The position numbers were made by a program, and so were the translations under genes. Positions 46,910-57,569 of a stretch of 64,000 nt of DNA are shown in pieces. The stretch covers positions 62,001 through 126,000 of the forward strand of contig NW_027417596.1 of the NCBI RefSeq assembly GCF_009905375.1, in the 5' to 3' direction. This stretch comes from Apium graveolens. Taxonomy: Eukaryota > Streptophyta > Magnoliopsida > Apiales > Apiaceae. The notes below the pieces were generated by a model that had not been told where the DNA came from, ran no database searches, and saw nothing but the letters and a program-made list of their open reading frames with translations. How positions within the stretch are numbered: position 1 is the first letter of the stretch; each line of letters starts with the position of its first letter.

Positions 46910-48620
46910 ATGGTGGATACACGAAGAACAGTTAGAGCCCTTCGAGGAGGAATACCAACGGGGACAACCCACGTGATTTTTTCAACTGTTGAGGTACCTC
47001 CTCATTCAAATTATGCAACCACGCAAGGAGAAGCCCTGATAGGGGCAACTGAACCTCAGCAACAATGGACGATCCCCTCAGTTACTCAAGGTACGAATCC
47101 TCAAGTTCAACAAGTACATGCACCTGTGAATTCTCGACCCGTCGGGTATGAATATTCAACTGTTGTTACTACTAACCCCCCTTATGGGATGCCCCTTTAC
47201 CTCGAGGTTGGAGGAAGCGGACATGCTGGGCGAAGTGAAGCACGAGGGCAATCGCCCCCTACATACGAGTTTTGGCTCATATCCCTGAGGATCGGGAATT
47301 TTCTGGTCCTTACACTGAGAGAGACTACGAATCTTCAGATGATGAAGTAGCCCCAAGAAGGAGGCGTGCTGGCAAAGAGCCGATGGCTGATGGAAGCCAA
47401 TGTCCTCAAAGCACCCAAGGGGCGAATCCCCAAGAAGTGCAGGAAAGGATCAGGGCTCATGAGGCTGAGATTCAAAGGCTGAGGCGCGACTTGAAGGCGC
47501 ACCAGACCACCAGACCCCAAGCACCTCCTAGAGGGAGAAATCCTCCTCCCATCATAGACCTGGATGGTCCGGTGCAGAGAAGGGCTGTTGTCCCAAGGGC
47601 TGATCCAAGCAATCTTCTTCCCCTTGGAGATCCTGATGATCCTATTCCGCCCTTTACGGAAGATATAATGAATGCTCATATGTCAAGAAAGTTTAAGATG
47701 CCAACTATAAAAGGTTATGACGGCACGGGAGATCCCGCTAATCATGTTAGAATATTCTCTAATGCACTGCTGTTGCAGCCCGTGAATGATGCTATTAAGT
47801 GTCGGGCCTTTCCTCAAACCCTGTCGGGTATGGCTCAAAGGTGGTATAGTCGCTTGCCCCCAAACTCTATTGGGTCGTTCTGAGAATTAAGTCAGGCTTT
47901 TATTAAGCAATTCACTAGTGGGAGAGTTCATGAGAAAAGTTCAGCATCTCTTATGAGCATTGTGCAGGGAACAAAGGAATCCTTAAGAGATTACCTGAAT
48001 CGTTTCACAAAGGAGGCTTTAAAAGTCCCAGACATGGATGATAAGGTAGCCATGATAGCACTGCAACAAGGAACTAGGGATGAGTTTTTTAAGATGTCCT
48101 TGGCCAAACGTCCCTCTGAAAGCATGTTGCAGCTCCAGGATAGGGCAGGGAAGTATATCAAGGTTGAAGAAAGCATGAGGAAGACTGTAGTGAGTAATGA
48201 GCCCACTGGAGGCAAGAAGCGGAAAACTGATCTGGAGTATATTGCTAAGGACAAGTATCCTAGAACCGAGCAAAACTCTGATTCAACCCCCAAGAAGGGA
48301 GGACCTGGGCAAAAGTTCACTGAATACGCTAAGTTGAATGCTCCTAGAGGCCAGATCTTGATGGAGATCGAGAAAGATAGAGATATTCGTTGTCCTAAGC
48401 CCTTGAAGGTTGATCCTGCCAAGCTAGATAAAAGCAAGTATTGCAGATTTCATAAAGATGTTGGTCATGACACCGATGAGTGTGCGCAACTGAAAGATGA
48501 AATTGAGTTTCTGATTCGAAAAGGAAGATTGAACAAATATACTGAAGAAGGAGGGGATAGAAACAATAACGTGAGAAGGAACTTTGATGACCGAAGGAGA
48601 GATCAAGAAGATCAGGGGCA
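46910..48620 (+). pseudogene. Tat-2 gag
   Basis: ATG at 46910 opens a frame to 47350; the correct frame changes near 47270 and continues 47272-47883, where a TGA (47881-47883) interrupts it before the same frame resumes and runs into pol. The N-terminal part is Pro/Gln/Arg-rich. The capsid region includes G-Y-D-G-T-G-D-P-A-N-H-V and F-P-Q-T-L-S-G-M-A. The zinc knuckle near 48440 reads C-R-F-H-K-D-V-G-H-D-T-D-E-C. The TGA lies where W-x-E-L-S is normally found, so it may be a G-to-A change in a Trp codon. Confidence 0.8.
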
Positions 48621-51342
48621 AAATCCGCAACCTAGGGGACCGGTGATAAACACAATCTTCAGAGGACCGCACCCCCAAGGGCCTGTGATCAACACAATTT
48701 TTGGAGGACCAACTGCTGTTGGGTTATCCAAGAACTCCAGGAAAGCGTATGCTCGAGAAGTTATGCATATTATTGGGGAAGCCCCGAAGAGGGCCAGGAC
48801 AGGAGTAACAATGTCTTTTGATGATTCTGATCTGGAGGGTGTGAAATTTCCCCATGACGACCCGTTGATCATAACCCCGATAATAGGGAACAGCCCGGTA
48901 AGAAGGGTCATTGTGGATAATGGTGCTTCAGTAGATATCTTGCTTCATGATACCATTCTAAGGATGGGGTATAATGACTCCCAGTTGACCCAAACCGACA
49001 TGCCGATATATGGATTTGTAGGAGTAGAATGTCCCATGGAAGGGATAATCAAGTTGCCAACCACCATAGGTCAGGAACCAAGGCAAGCAACACAGTTGTT
49101 GGACTTTGTGGTGGTAAAGGCTAGTTCAACTTATAATGCTATCATGGGGAGAACAGGGATACATGCCTTCAAGGCAGTCCCTTCTTCTTATCATTCAGTT
49201 ATGAAATTTCCGACTCGAGATGGGATTGGAGAAGAAAGAGGAGATCAAAAAATGGCAAGAAGCTTTTATGTGGCCTCCTTGAGGGCAGATGGAGTTGGGG
49301 GGCAGGTTCTTCCTATTGCAGATCTGGATATCCGAGAGAATGATGAAAAAAGAGGAAAGCCAGCAGAAGACTTAGTTTCAATTCCTTTGGCCCCTGAAGA
49401 TCCTGGGAAGGTGACTTTTATTGGAGCAACACTAGAGGAGCCCCTTAGAGGGAAGTTGGTTAAATTTTTGCAAGAAAATAGTGATTTTTTTGCATGGTCA
49501 GCAGCTGATATGCCAGGCATAGACCCGGAACTGATTACTCACAAGTTGAATGTGAACCCAAATCGGAAGACGGTAAAACAAAAGAAAAGAAGTTTTGCTC
49601 CAGAAAGGCAAGAAGCTATAAAACAGGAAGTGGAGAAGCTCTTGGAGGCTGGTTTCATTGAGGAGATTCAATTTCCAGAATGGTTAGAAAATCCTGTAAT
49701 GATGAAGAAGGCTAATGGAAAATGGAGGATGTGTGTGGACTTCACTGATCTAAATGATGCATGTCCTAAGGATTGTTTTCCGTTACCAAGGATCGATACT
49801 TTGATAGATGCCACTGCTGGGCATGAAATGTTGAGCTTCATGGATGGATTTAGTGGATACAATCAGATCAAGATGCACAAGGATGACATTCCGAAGGTAT
49901 CATTCATCACTGACTTTGGTGTTTATTGTTATCTTGTTATGGTGTTTGGTTTCAAGAATGCAGGAGCCACCTATCAAAGGTCGGTAAATAAAATTTTTAA
50001 GGATCTTATTGGCAAGACTGTGGAAGTTTATGTTGATGATATGTTAGTCAAAAGTCTAGCAAAGACTGATCATATAGCCCATTTAAGGGAAGCTTTTGAG
50101 GTCCTGAGGTACCACAAAATGATGTTAAATCCTACAAAGTGTGCATTCGGAGTAGGATCTGGAAATTTTTTGGGATTGATGGTCTCCAAGAGAGGGATCG
50201 AGGCTAATCCCGATAAAATAAAGGCAATCCTGGACATGGAACAACCAAAAACTATCAAGGATGTTCAGAAGCTTATAGGAAGGGTTGTTGCATTGGGACG
50301 ATTCATCTCCAAGTCAGGAGACAAGTGCCTATCATTCTTCAAGTCACTAAAAAACATTAAGGACTTCGTATGGAGTGAGGAAAACCAGAAGGCTTTCGAA
50401 GAATTGAAGAAATATATGGAGGAGGCCCCGTTGTTGACCAAGCTAGTTTTGAATGAAGTTTTATTCTTGTACTTAGCTGTTTCAGAGAGTGCCTTGAGCG
50501 CTGTATTGGTTAAGGAGGAACTGAAAGTCCAGAAACCCGTATACTATGTCTGCAAAATTCTGCATGGTGCTGAGTTAAATTATTCAACTATTGAGAAATT
50601 TTCTCTAGCCTTGGTAATGGCTTCGAGAAAGCTGCGTCCTTACTTTCAGGCTCATCAAATTGAGGTGCTAACAAATCCGCCCCTGAGAAACATCATTCAC
50701 AGTCCCAAGGCTAGTGGGAGGTTGATCAAGTGGGAAATAGAGCTGGGAGAATTCGACATTAAGTACAAGCCAGGGACAACAATAAAAGCCCAGGCATTAG
50801 CTGACTTCGTGGTGGAATGTACCATAGCCAACCAAGAAGTCGGGGGGCAGGAAGATACCATACCTCAAGATAAGGAAGTCGATAATGGGGACAAAGAGAA
50901 GGATGATAAGGAGAAAGAATATTGGGTTCTCTATTTTGATGGAGCATCAAAAACAAACTCCAGTGGAGCAGGATTGGTTTTACAAAGCCCTGATGGGTTC
51001 TTAATTGAGTATGCCATGAAGCTAGACTTCCTAACCACAAACAATGAGGCAGAATATGAAGCTCTGATAGCTGGTCTTGGCCTAGCTGGGACACTTCGAG
51101 TCAAAAACTTAAAGGTCCGTGGAGACTCGAAGCTGATCATATCCCAGGTAAAGGGAGAATTTGAGGCAAGGGATGATACGAAGGCTAAGTATGGCCGCCT
51201 AGTAAGGGCTGTGATGACCCAATTCAATGAATGCCATGTTGAGCACATTCCAAGGGAGGAAATGCTAAGGCAGATGCATTATCAAAGTTTGCTTCATCCG
51301 AGATTGAGGAAAGTTCAGGAAGTGTGTACTTCCGTGTTTTGA
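48621..51342 (+). pseudogene. Tat-2 protease, reverse transcriptase and dual RNase H
   Basis: This is the main part of a 1129-codon open frame that starts in gag (47953). Protease active site: V-D-N-G-A-S-V-D-I (about 48914). Reverse transcriptase: F-T-D-L-N-D-A-C-P, F-P-L-P-R-I-D, M-D-G-F-S-G-Y-N and the catalytic Y-V-D-D-M-L-V (about 50029). A degenerate first RNase H (about 50455-50815) still has N-Y-S-T-I-E-K but lacks clear catalytic acids. A second RNase H follows: Y-F-D-G-A-S-K, N-N-E-A-E-Y-E-A-L, R-G-D-S-K-L-I. The dual RNase H is a known Tat hallmark. A one-base loss near 51262 shifts the frame, so the open frame ends at 51342 in junk residues. Confidence 0.9.
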
Positions 51343-52628
51343 AGACACGAAGCATAGATGTTAAGCTTGTAGCTCCTATAGGCCTGGGGACGTCATGGAT
51401 AGATCCCATTAAGGCCCACATTCAAACCGGCTGGTTGCCAAACGATGCAACTGAAGCACGAAAGTTAGCTGTTCGGGCACTAAGGTACTCTTTGATAGAT
51501 GGGATTCTGTACAAAAGATCTTTCGTGGTTCCTTACTTAAGGTGTCTCAGGCCCGATGAGGCACGCTTGGCGCTTGAAGAAGTGCATGAAGGTATTTGTG
51601 GGCAACACTTGGGGGCAGGGCCTTGGCTCATAAGATAACCCGTTTAGGCTTCTATTGGCCAGAAATGATGGCTGATACCAAAGAATATGTGAAGAAGTGT
51701 GATCGCTGTCAGAAGCATGCACTTGTTGTTAGACAGCCCCCGGAGATGCTGACCTCTATCAACTCTCCCATTCCCTTTGCTATGTGGGGAATGGATATTC
51801 TGGGGCCTTTCCCCATGGCCACGGCACAAAGGAAGTTTCTGATTGTAGCCATCGATTATTTCACCAAGTGGATTGAAGCCAAACCCTTGGCCAAAATCAC
51901 AACTAAGCAGGTTGCACAATTCCTGTGGGAAAATATTATGTGCCGATATGGAATTCCCCGTATCGTAGTCATCGACAACGGAACACAATTCAACAATGAG
52001 GAATTCAAGAAGTATTGTGAAGAAAATGAAATTGAGTTACGGTTCACCTCTGTGGCTCACCCGCAAGCCAATGGGCAAGCAGAGGTAGCAAATCGAATAA
52101 TCCTAGATGGACTAAAGAAGAGGATCGAGAAATAAAGAAATAATTGGGTGGATGAGATACTTCCAATATTATGGGCCTATAGGACTACCTGTAGAGTCAC
52201 GACTGGAGCAACTCCCTTTATGTTGGCATATGGGGCAGAAGCAGTTGTTCCCGTGGAGATATCACATTCATCTCCAAGGATTCAAGCTTTCAATGCTGAG
52301 GAAAATGAGGAAGGACAAAGGTTGGCTCTGGACTTAATTGATGAAGTGCGAGATGAGGCACATGCAAATATAGTAGAATATCAGAAAAAAGGCTTCATTC
52401 TACTACAACCTAAGGGTTAAAGAAAGGTTTTTCAAACAAGGTGACCTAGTCTTGAGGAAGATAGAAGCTTCTGGTGTAGGACAGAAAGGGAAGCTTGCCC
52501 CGAATTGGGAAGGGCCATACAAAGTCAAGAGTGTTCAAGGTAGAGGAACCTACAAGCTGGAGACAATGGATGGTTTTGAAGTCCCAAGAACTTGGCATGC
52601 ACAAAACCTAAAGGTTTACTATATGTAG
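51343..52628 (+). pseudogene. Tat-2 integrase
   Basis: Open pieces 51324-51638, 51596-52135 and 52148-52420, plus an unbroken tail to about 52628, together cover the integrase. The zinc domain has H-E-G-I-C-G-Q-H and C-D-R-C-Q-K. The catalytic triad is present within W-G-M-D-I-L-G, D-N-G-T-Q-F-N and N-G-Q-A-E-V. A frameshift near 51615, a TAA at 52133-52135 and a frameshift near 52390 interrupt it. The C-terminus reads W-H-A-Q-N-L-K-V-Y-Y-M before a natural stop at 52626-52628. All catalytic residues survive, so loss of function comes only from the breaks. Confidence 0.85.
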
Positions 52629-53103
52629 GGCAACTGAATACGATTCTCACTTGCCGGGATGACAAGTAGGTTGAAAAGCACCTTGAAGCTTTGCTTGCGT
52701 CGGATTTTATATTCCAGTAGAATTTACATTGTCGAGTCATTATTGTTAAGGGTCGAACCTATACTATGTAAGGTTTTGGAAAACTAGACTTCATATTAAT
52801 GAGTTTGAAATTATTTCAACCTATGGATGTTTAAGTTGTGATAATACCTTCTGTGGTTTTAACAAAAAATCATGCTTTGATCATTGAAAAAAGGAAGACT
52901 TCAAGGATTCTTTTATAAGAGTGCATGTTGCACAATTCGAAGGGTCAATTAGTTCAAGTTTAAATGCATATTAAGTATTGGAAAGATAAAAGAGAAAGAT
53001 GCGAATAAGGAAAGCAGCATATGAAATAACCCCGAAGGGTAACAAGTTCAGATACAAACGAAGTTCAAACATAAGTTAAGGATAAAATTACAAAATAGAA
53101 AAA
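52629..53103. other. Tat-2 region between pol stop and the antisense gene
   Basis: This AT-rich non-coding stretch lies between two converging genes. It should hold the 3' ends of both the pol transcript and the antisense transcript. No hairpin or gene is recognised. Confidence 0.5.
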
Positions 53104-54952
53104 CTACTCCTCCATGCGGAAGCCTTCATTTCCTTGCTCCTTATCAGCACCTTCAGCATCCTTCACAGGAAAAGTGGGAGGAGAAGCAGTGTTAGGATCC
53201 AAGATGCGATCATCTGGCTGAGGAGAGTTGAAGAGGGCATCTATGCTGTCCTCCATCTCAGCCTGCTCAGGACTTATAAAGTCCTTAGGGTCAACTAAGC
53301 ATGCATGCCTCTCAGAAACCGCTTTTACGGCCGCATCCCATCCCTGAGTAAACTGAAGGGAGTAAAGACCCTCATCATGAATCTTCATGAGATTCCTAAA
53401 CTTGTCAGAATCCATGTAGTCATCAATGAGTTTTTCCTTATCGCTCCTCAGTTTCACCAGCTCAGAATGAGCCTTAGCCAGCTCCTCCTTCTTCGTGTCC
53501 AACTTCTTCTCCAGGACTTTAGCTCTCTCCTCCCATTTCTTCATCTCCTTCTCAAACTCATCAGAGTTACCCTTCCAGGGCCTAGCCTGATGGAGGGCTG
53601 CCTGGAAATAGGTGTTACTCTGGAAAGAAATACGAGTTAACAAAAGTTCATTGAAATATAAGAAAGTTGGAATTTAAAAAAGAAAAAAACGAGTAGAAAG
53701 TTACCGCAGCTTGGGCCTGAGAACCCAGAAGCTCGATAGACTCGATGTCACTCCCCGTAACAATGTCAGTAAAGTCGTGGGGAGTGATAGAGTGGTACGA
53801 CCAATCCTTAGCATGCTTGGTGGACCCAACCACCGTATCGCTCCTCCTGAAGCCCCAGTTAGGCCTGAAGGAATGTGCCTTAAGTGGAGGATCCACATCA
53901 TCCCCCAGCTCGACCACCGGGACATGGGGCTTAAGGAAAGCAAGAGCATCGGGCTTGCCCCTGGGGTCCCTGTTTAGCTTGGCCCTCTTCTGGAGACCAT
54001 ATTCCCCTTCCTTGGGCCTATTGACGTTATTAATAGCCTCACAAGCTGAAAGAAAAAGTAGAAGGAATATTAAATTGCAAAAGATAAAAAAGTTACAATT
54101 AAAGGGAAGGAAAAATAGCTACACAGTTATAAATTTACCCTTATCACTGGCCTGAGAGAGACCAACTTTCTTCAAGGAAAACTCCTCTAAAAGGGTCCAG
54201 GTGTCTGTTTTCCCATCATCTGAAACTAAGGCTTGATAGGCCACCTCCTCCTTATCAGTTAACCTGATGCTACCAGGACTACCATATGATACTTTGCAAA
54301 AGGGCCTACGGAAGAGTGTGGCCCCATCACCCCCGGCCCAGGTTAGCCTAACAAACTCATCCCTCCATTTAGGGTTGTTCTCCACTATGGAGTTGCTATA
54401 AAAAATATGGGGAATTTTGGGCCGTTGACGAATTAAAACCCAGCCTGGTTGACTCATGGAACTATTATAAAATTGAAAAACTTTCCTAAAGACAGCTACA
54501 GAAAGAGGAAAATTGTTTCTAAGACAAAGAACCATAAAACAGAGAATATTCCTCCATGCATTAGGGGGAAGTTGACAAGGGTTAATTTTTACATCTGCAA
54601 GCAGACGAGGAATAAATTCGTGAAATGGAAACCTAAGACTCTTGCTCAGGGCTCCTCGATAAATAAATAAGGTATCCCCCTCCCAGTTACATGTCCTATC
54701 CCCAGGGGCAGCTGGGGTAATCCTAAGATAAGGTGGAAGTTTATACAGAGTATTCAGGGACTCAATCCTATCCTCTAATTCATGAAAGGTATTACCATGG
54801 TTATACGAATCTAACTGAGATAGAGAGGGATATTCATCACCTCTAGAGTTTAACATATCAATTAAGGAAGTATACGGAGATTGAATTTGAATGTTTGTAC
54901 CTCTCTTAGAAACATTCATCTTCCCCAAACGAGCCAAGTCACGATCCGCCAT
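53104..54952 (-). CDS. Antisense three-exon gene in Tat-2, Transposase_28-like protein
   Basis: On the minus strand three open segments join by consistent splicing. Exon 1 is 54952-54139, exon 2 is 54045-53705 and exon 3 is 53619-53104, for 1671 nt or 556 residues. Both introns have GT at the donor (G/GTAAAT and G/GTAACT) and pyrimidine-rich AG acceptors (TTTCTTTCAG, TTTCTTTCCAG). Phases agree (1, then 0) and no stop remains. Residues about 115-155 contain F-P-F-H-E-F-I-P-R-L-L and Q-L-P-P-N-A-W-R-N, resembling the domain listed as putative gypsy-type transposon (Transposase_28). Exon 3 forms a Lys/Glu coiled coil and ends in an acidic tail. A TATA box lies upstream. Antisense ORFs are known in Tat elements; the function is unknown. 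Unlike gag-pol on the other strand, this gene is unbroken. Confidence 0.75.
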
Positions 54953-55118
54953 TGATATGCTTCGAATGAATGCTTGAAACCCAGAAAAACTTGAGAAAGG
55001 TGGAGCTGCGGTGGCTGAAGTCGCCGGAAATTGCCTTCTAAGGAGAGAACTCTAAGAAATTTTTGAAAGAAAGTTGAGAAAGTGAGGAGTGAAGTGAGGA
55101 TTCTCACTTCCCACTACC

Positions 55119-55126
55119 CTTATATA
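55119..55126 (-). promoter_or_regulatory. TATA box of the antisense gene
   Basis: The minus strand reads TATATAAG here, 167 bases before the ATG at 54952. The leader between is C/T- and A-rich, with a good context around the start (ATCAATGGCGG). A start of transcription near 55090 would be expected; this is an inference. Confidence 0.65.
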
Positions 55127-55272
55127 AGCAAAAGCTCGGAATACGAGGCGTTTTAGGCCCATATAGCCAGGCCCAACTTAAAAGGCCCATTATCAAGAAG
55201 TATCAGGAATAATCTAGAAGCACCAATGGAAATTGAAGGGTCAAATATCGACCAGAATTTTGAAGAAATAAT

Positions 55273-56040
55273 TCGATCAGGAGTCCTGATCGACAAAGGC
55301 AGGAATCCTGATCGAATTTATATTCGATTGAAAGGGTAAAAAGCCACTTAGTTCGATCAGAGTCCTAGTCGACAAAGGAAGGAATCCTGATCGAATTTAC
55401 ATTCGATTGAAAGGGGTAAAAAGCCACTTAGTTCGATCAGAGTCCTAGTCGACAAAGTAAGGAGCCCTGATCGAATTGTTCATTCGATCGAAAAGGGTAA
55501 AAATCCACTTTGGTTCGATCAAAAGCCCTGATCGATAAAGTAAAAGCCATGATCGATATTTCATCGATTAGAAGGGCAAAGGTTACTTAGTTCGATCAGA
55601 TTCTAATTGAAAAGGATAAAATCATGATCGATTTTCATACGAACAGAAAGTTAGAAATATGCATTATCGATCAGAATCCGACGCGATTTTTGTATAAATC
55701 CTGATCGATTTTGCCATCGATTAGAGTGGAGTATTGTGAGTTAGTTCGATCAGAATCCTGATCGAAATCGATCAAGAATCCTGATCGATGTTACATGAAT
55801 CCTGATCGATTTTGTAATAAATCCTGATCGATTTTTACCATCGATTAGAGTGGAGTATTGTGAGTTAGTTCGATCAGAATCTGATCGCAATCGATCAGGA
55901 ATCCTGATCGATGTTTGCATGAATCCTGATCAAAGATGCCATCGACCAGAGTGACAATATTACAGTAAGGTCGATCAGCGACCCCTGGTCGATTTCGACC
56001 AGGATTCCTGATCTGATTTGGTATCAATCCTGATCGATTT
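55273..56040. repeat. GATC-palindrome array upstream of the antisense gene
   Basis: More than twenty copies of a CCTGATCGA/TCGATCAGG type motif, many within longer palindromes such as TCGATCAGGAATCCTGATCG, fill about 770 bp. Larger units of about 100-130 bp, containing AAAAAGCCACTTAGTTCGATC, recur within it. It lies between the antisense promoter and the 3' LTR. Confidence 0.85.
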
Positions 56041-56220
56041 AAGTCAGAAATAAGGCAAAAATCCAGAAAATTGAGGATAAATCCCCGAATTAAGGGAAAA
56101 ATCCAGAAAATTGAGGATAAATCCCAGAATTAAGGGAAAAATCCAAGAAATTAAGGGAAAATCCCAGAATTTAGGGAAAAAATTCCTGAAAATTAAGATA
56201 ATTCCTGAATAAAAGGAATA
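56041..56220 (+). repeat. Short AAATCCAGAAAATTGAGG repeats
   Basis: A unit of about 37 bp with AAATCCAGAAAATTGAGGAT and GAATTAAGGGAA is repeated about four times with losses. It follows the GATC array directly. Confidence 0.65.
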
Positions 56221-56327
56221 AAAGAAAATCGTTGTAAATATGTAGGTCGCTCCACACTTTACGCAAAAACGATACCCTGCAAGGGAACAAATGAACTTAA
56301 CTTCTGCAAAATCTTATACGGTTTCCC

Positions 56328-56344
56328 AAAAGTTGGGGGGCAAA
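56328..56344 (+). other. Polypurine tract of Tat-2
   Basis: AAAAGTTGGGGGGCAAA directly precedes the 3' LTR at 56345 and is the expected plus-strand primer site. Confidence 0.75.
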
Positions 56345-56891
56345 TGATAGGGATAAATAAATCCTGATTGTGTAATTAAATATTACATTGATTATACAAG
56401 GTGTGGGATGCTAGGCCCAATAAGAAGATGTATGATATTCAGACCAGATCAGGCCTGATGGAACAAAGAGGGCCCAAAACCCTGATTATTTATTAATTTC
56501 GTAATTAATTAATAAGGGAGAAAAACAGCTATTAAGATAAGTCCTAATGGGGATATAAATCCTTGTAGATTGGCCTCAAGGAACCTTAGTAGGATAAGGA
56601 ATCAGCTTCCTACTTCCTAGGACTCCTAAGTCCATCCTAATTCAGAGACTTGACCACCAAGTCTCCTATACTAAGTCCAATTCAAGGACTCCCACATCTA
56701 TATAAGGGGTCTCACCCCATAAATCAGAACTACATTTTTTGGCTTGAATTCTCTAATTCACAGAATACGTAGGCATCTCGTAAAGGACAGAATTAAGCTA
56801 CGAAATACGAGAGCAGCCATTAAAGACCTTGAGCTCCTGGACCTTAGTAATAAATACAGCAAATAATAGCCTTAGTTTTTAATCCATAACA
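56345..56891 (+). repeat. 3' LTR of Tat-2, 547 bp
   Basis: It matches 46294-46874 apart from scattered changes and one 34-bp shortfall around the ATCAGGCCTGAT palindromes. Its TATATAAG box at about 56700 points right, toward the kinase gene. It ends CATAACA at 56891, 678 bases before the kinase start codon. Confidence 0.9.
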
Positions 56892-57569
56892 AGTGTTATG
56901 TTTTTTTCTTTTCCTTTTTTATTTTTTATCTAATACCCATTTCTCATATGTGTATTAGACTTACCCATTTCACAAATGCGTATTAGGTGGATATTTTTTG
57001 TCATACACTTGAAAAAATGATATTTTTGTTATAATTTTTTTTAAAAAGGTATTTTTGGCCATTGCGCACCCATTAGATACGGATTTAAAAATATTTGATC
57101 CACATCATTCTTTCTTTTTTGTCAAGATTTGTTCCAAATCATTCTATAAAAAGCACTAATTTCTTTATAAGCTCTCAAATAACTACTTTGTCCAACAAAC
57201 CGATTTTGTTTCATAAATAAAAAAATATAACAAATAAGTGTGTAATGTACACTGTGCAAGAAAAAACATAAAGTGACAGGCAAGAGTGAAGTTAAAGACA
57301 ACTCCAAATGAGGCCCACCTCTATATCTCTCTCTCTACCTCTCTGCACAAAATTTAATCTTTGTTTTGGAGGGGTTGGTTCAAATTGCCTCAAAATTTTC
57401 CATACATATACATACATTTTCTGCATCTCATCTTTTCTTGCATTCTCCACCATTAAATCCTCCTACATTGTCTTCATACAATTGTTTGACTTGTTGGTTC
57501 TTACACTCACTCTCACTCTACTCGAGCCCCCCCCCCCCCCAGATCTTTTAAGCCCAGATTTAGAATATA
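56892..57569 (+). promoter_or_regulatory. Upstream region and 5' leader of the receptor-kinase gene
   Basis: The first 400 bases are AT-rich and hold two diverged copies of an AATACCCATTTCTCA-like/GTATTAG motif near 56931 and 56967. From about 57300 the sequence becomes CT-rich (CTCTATATCTCTCTCTCTACC), typical of plant 5' leaders. A run of about 13 C residues lies near 57527-57540. No clear TATA box was singled out. Transcription probably starts near 57280-57330, by inference. Confidence 0.5.

Larger units (their letters stand above)
46294..56891 (+). mobile_element. Tat-2: Tat-lineage Ty3/gypsy element with both LTRs and an antisense gene
   Basis: LTRs at 46294-46874 and 56345-56891 share ends TGATAGGG and CATAACA. 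Between them lie a TGGCGCC-type primer-binding site, gag-pol on the plus strand to about 52628, an antisense three-exon gene (54952 to 53104), a palindrome array (55273-56040) and a polypurine tract before the 3' LTR. Pol has two RNase H domains, the mark of the Tat lineage. The flanks GAAAT (left) and AGTGT (right) do not match, so one end has been rearranged. Gag-pol has at least two in-frame stops and four frameshifts. Confidence 0.9.

Noticed and set aside
48424..48911. Minus-strand frames opposite Tat-2 gag and protease
   Set aside because: They mirror the coding bias of the long plus-strand frame and have no splice or promoter support, unlike the antisense gene at 54952-53104.
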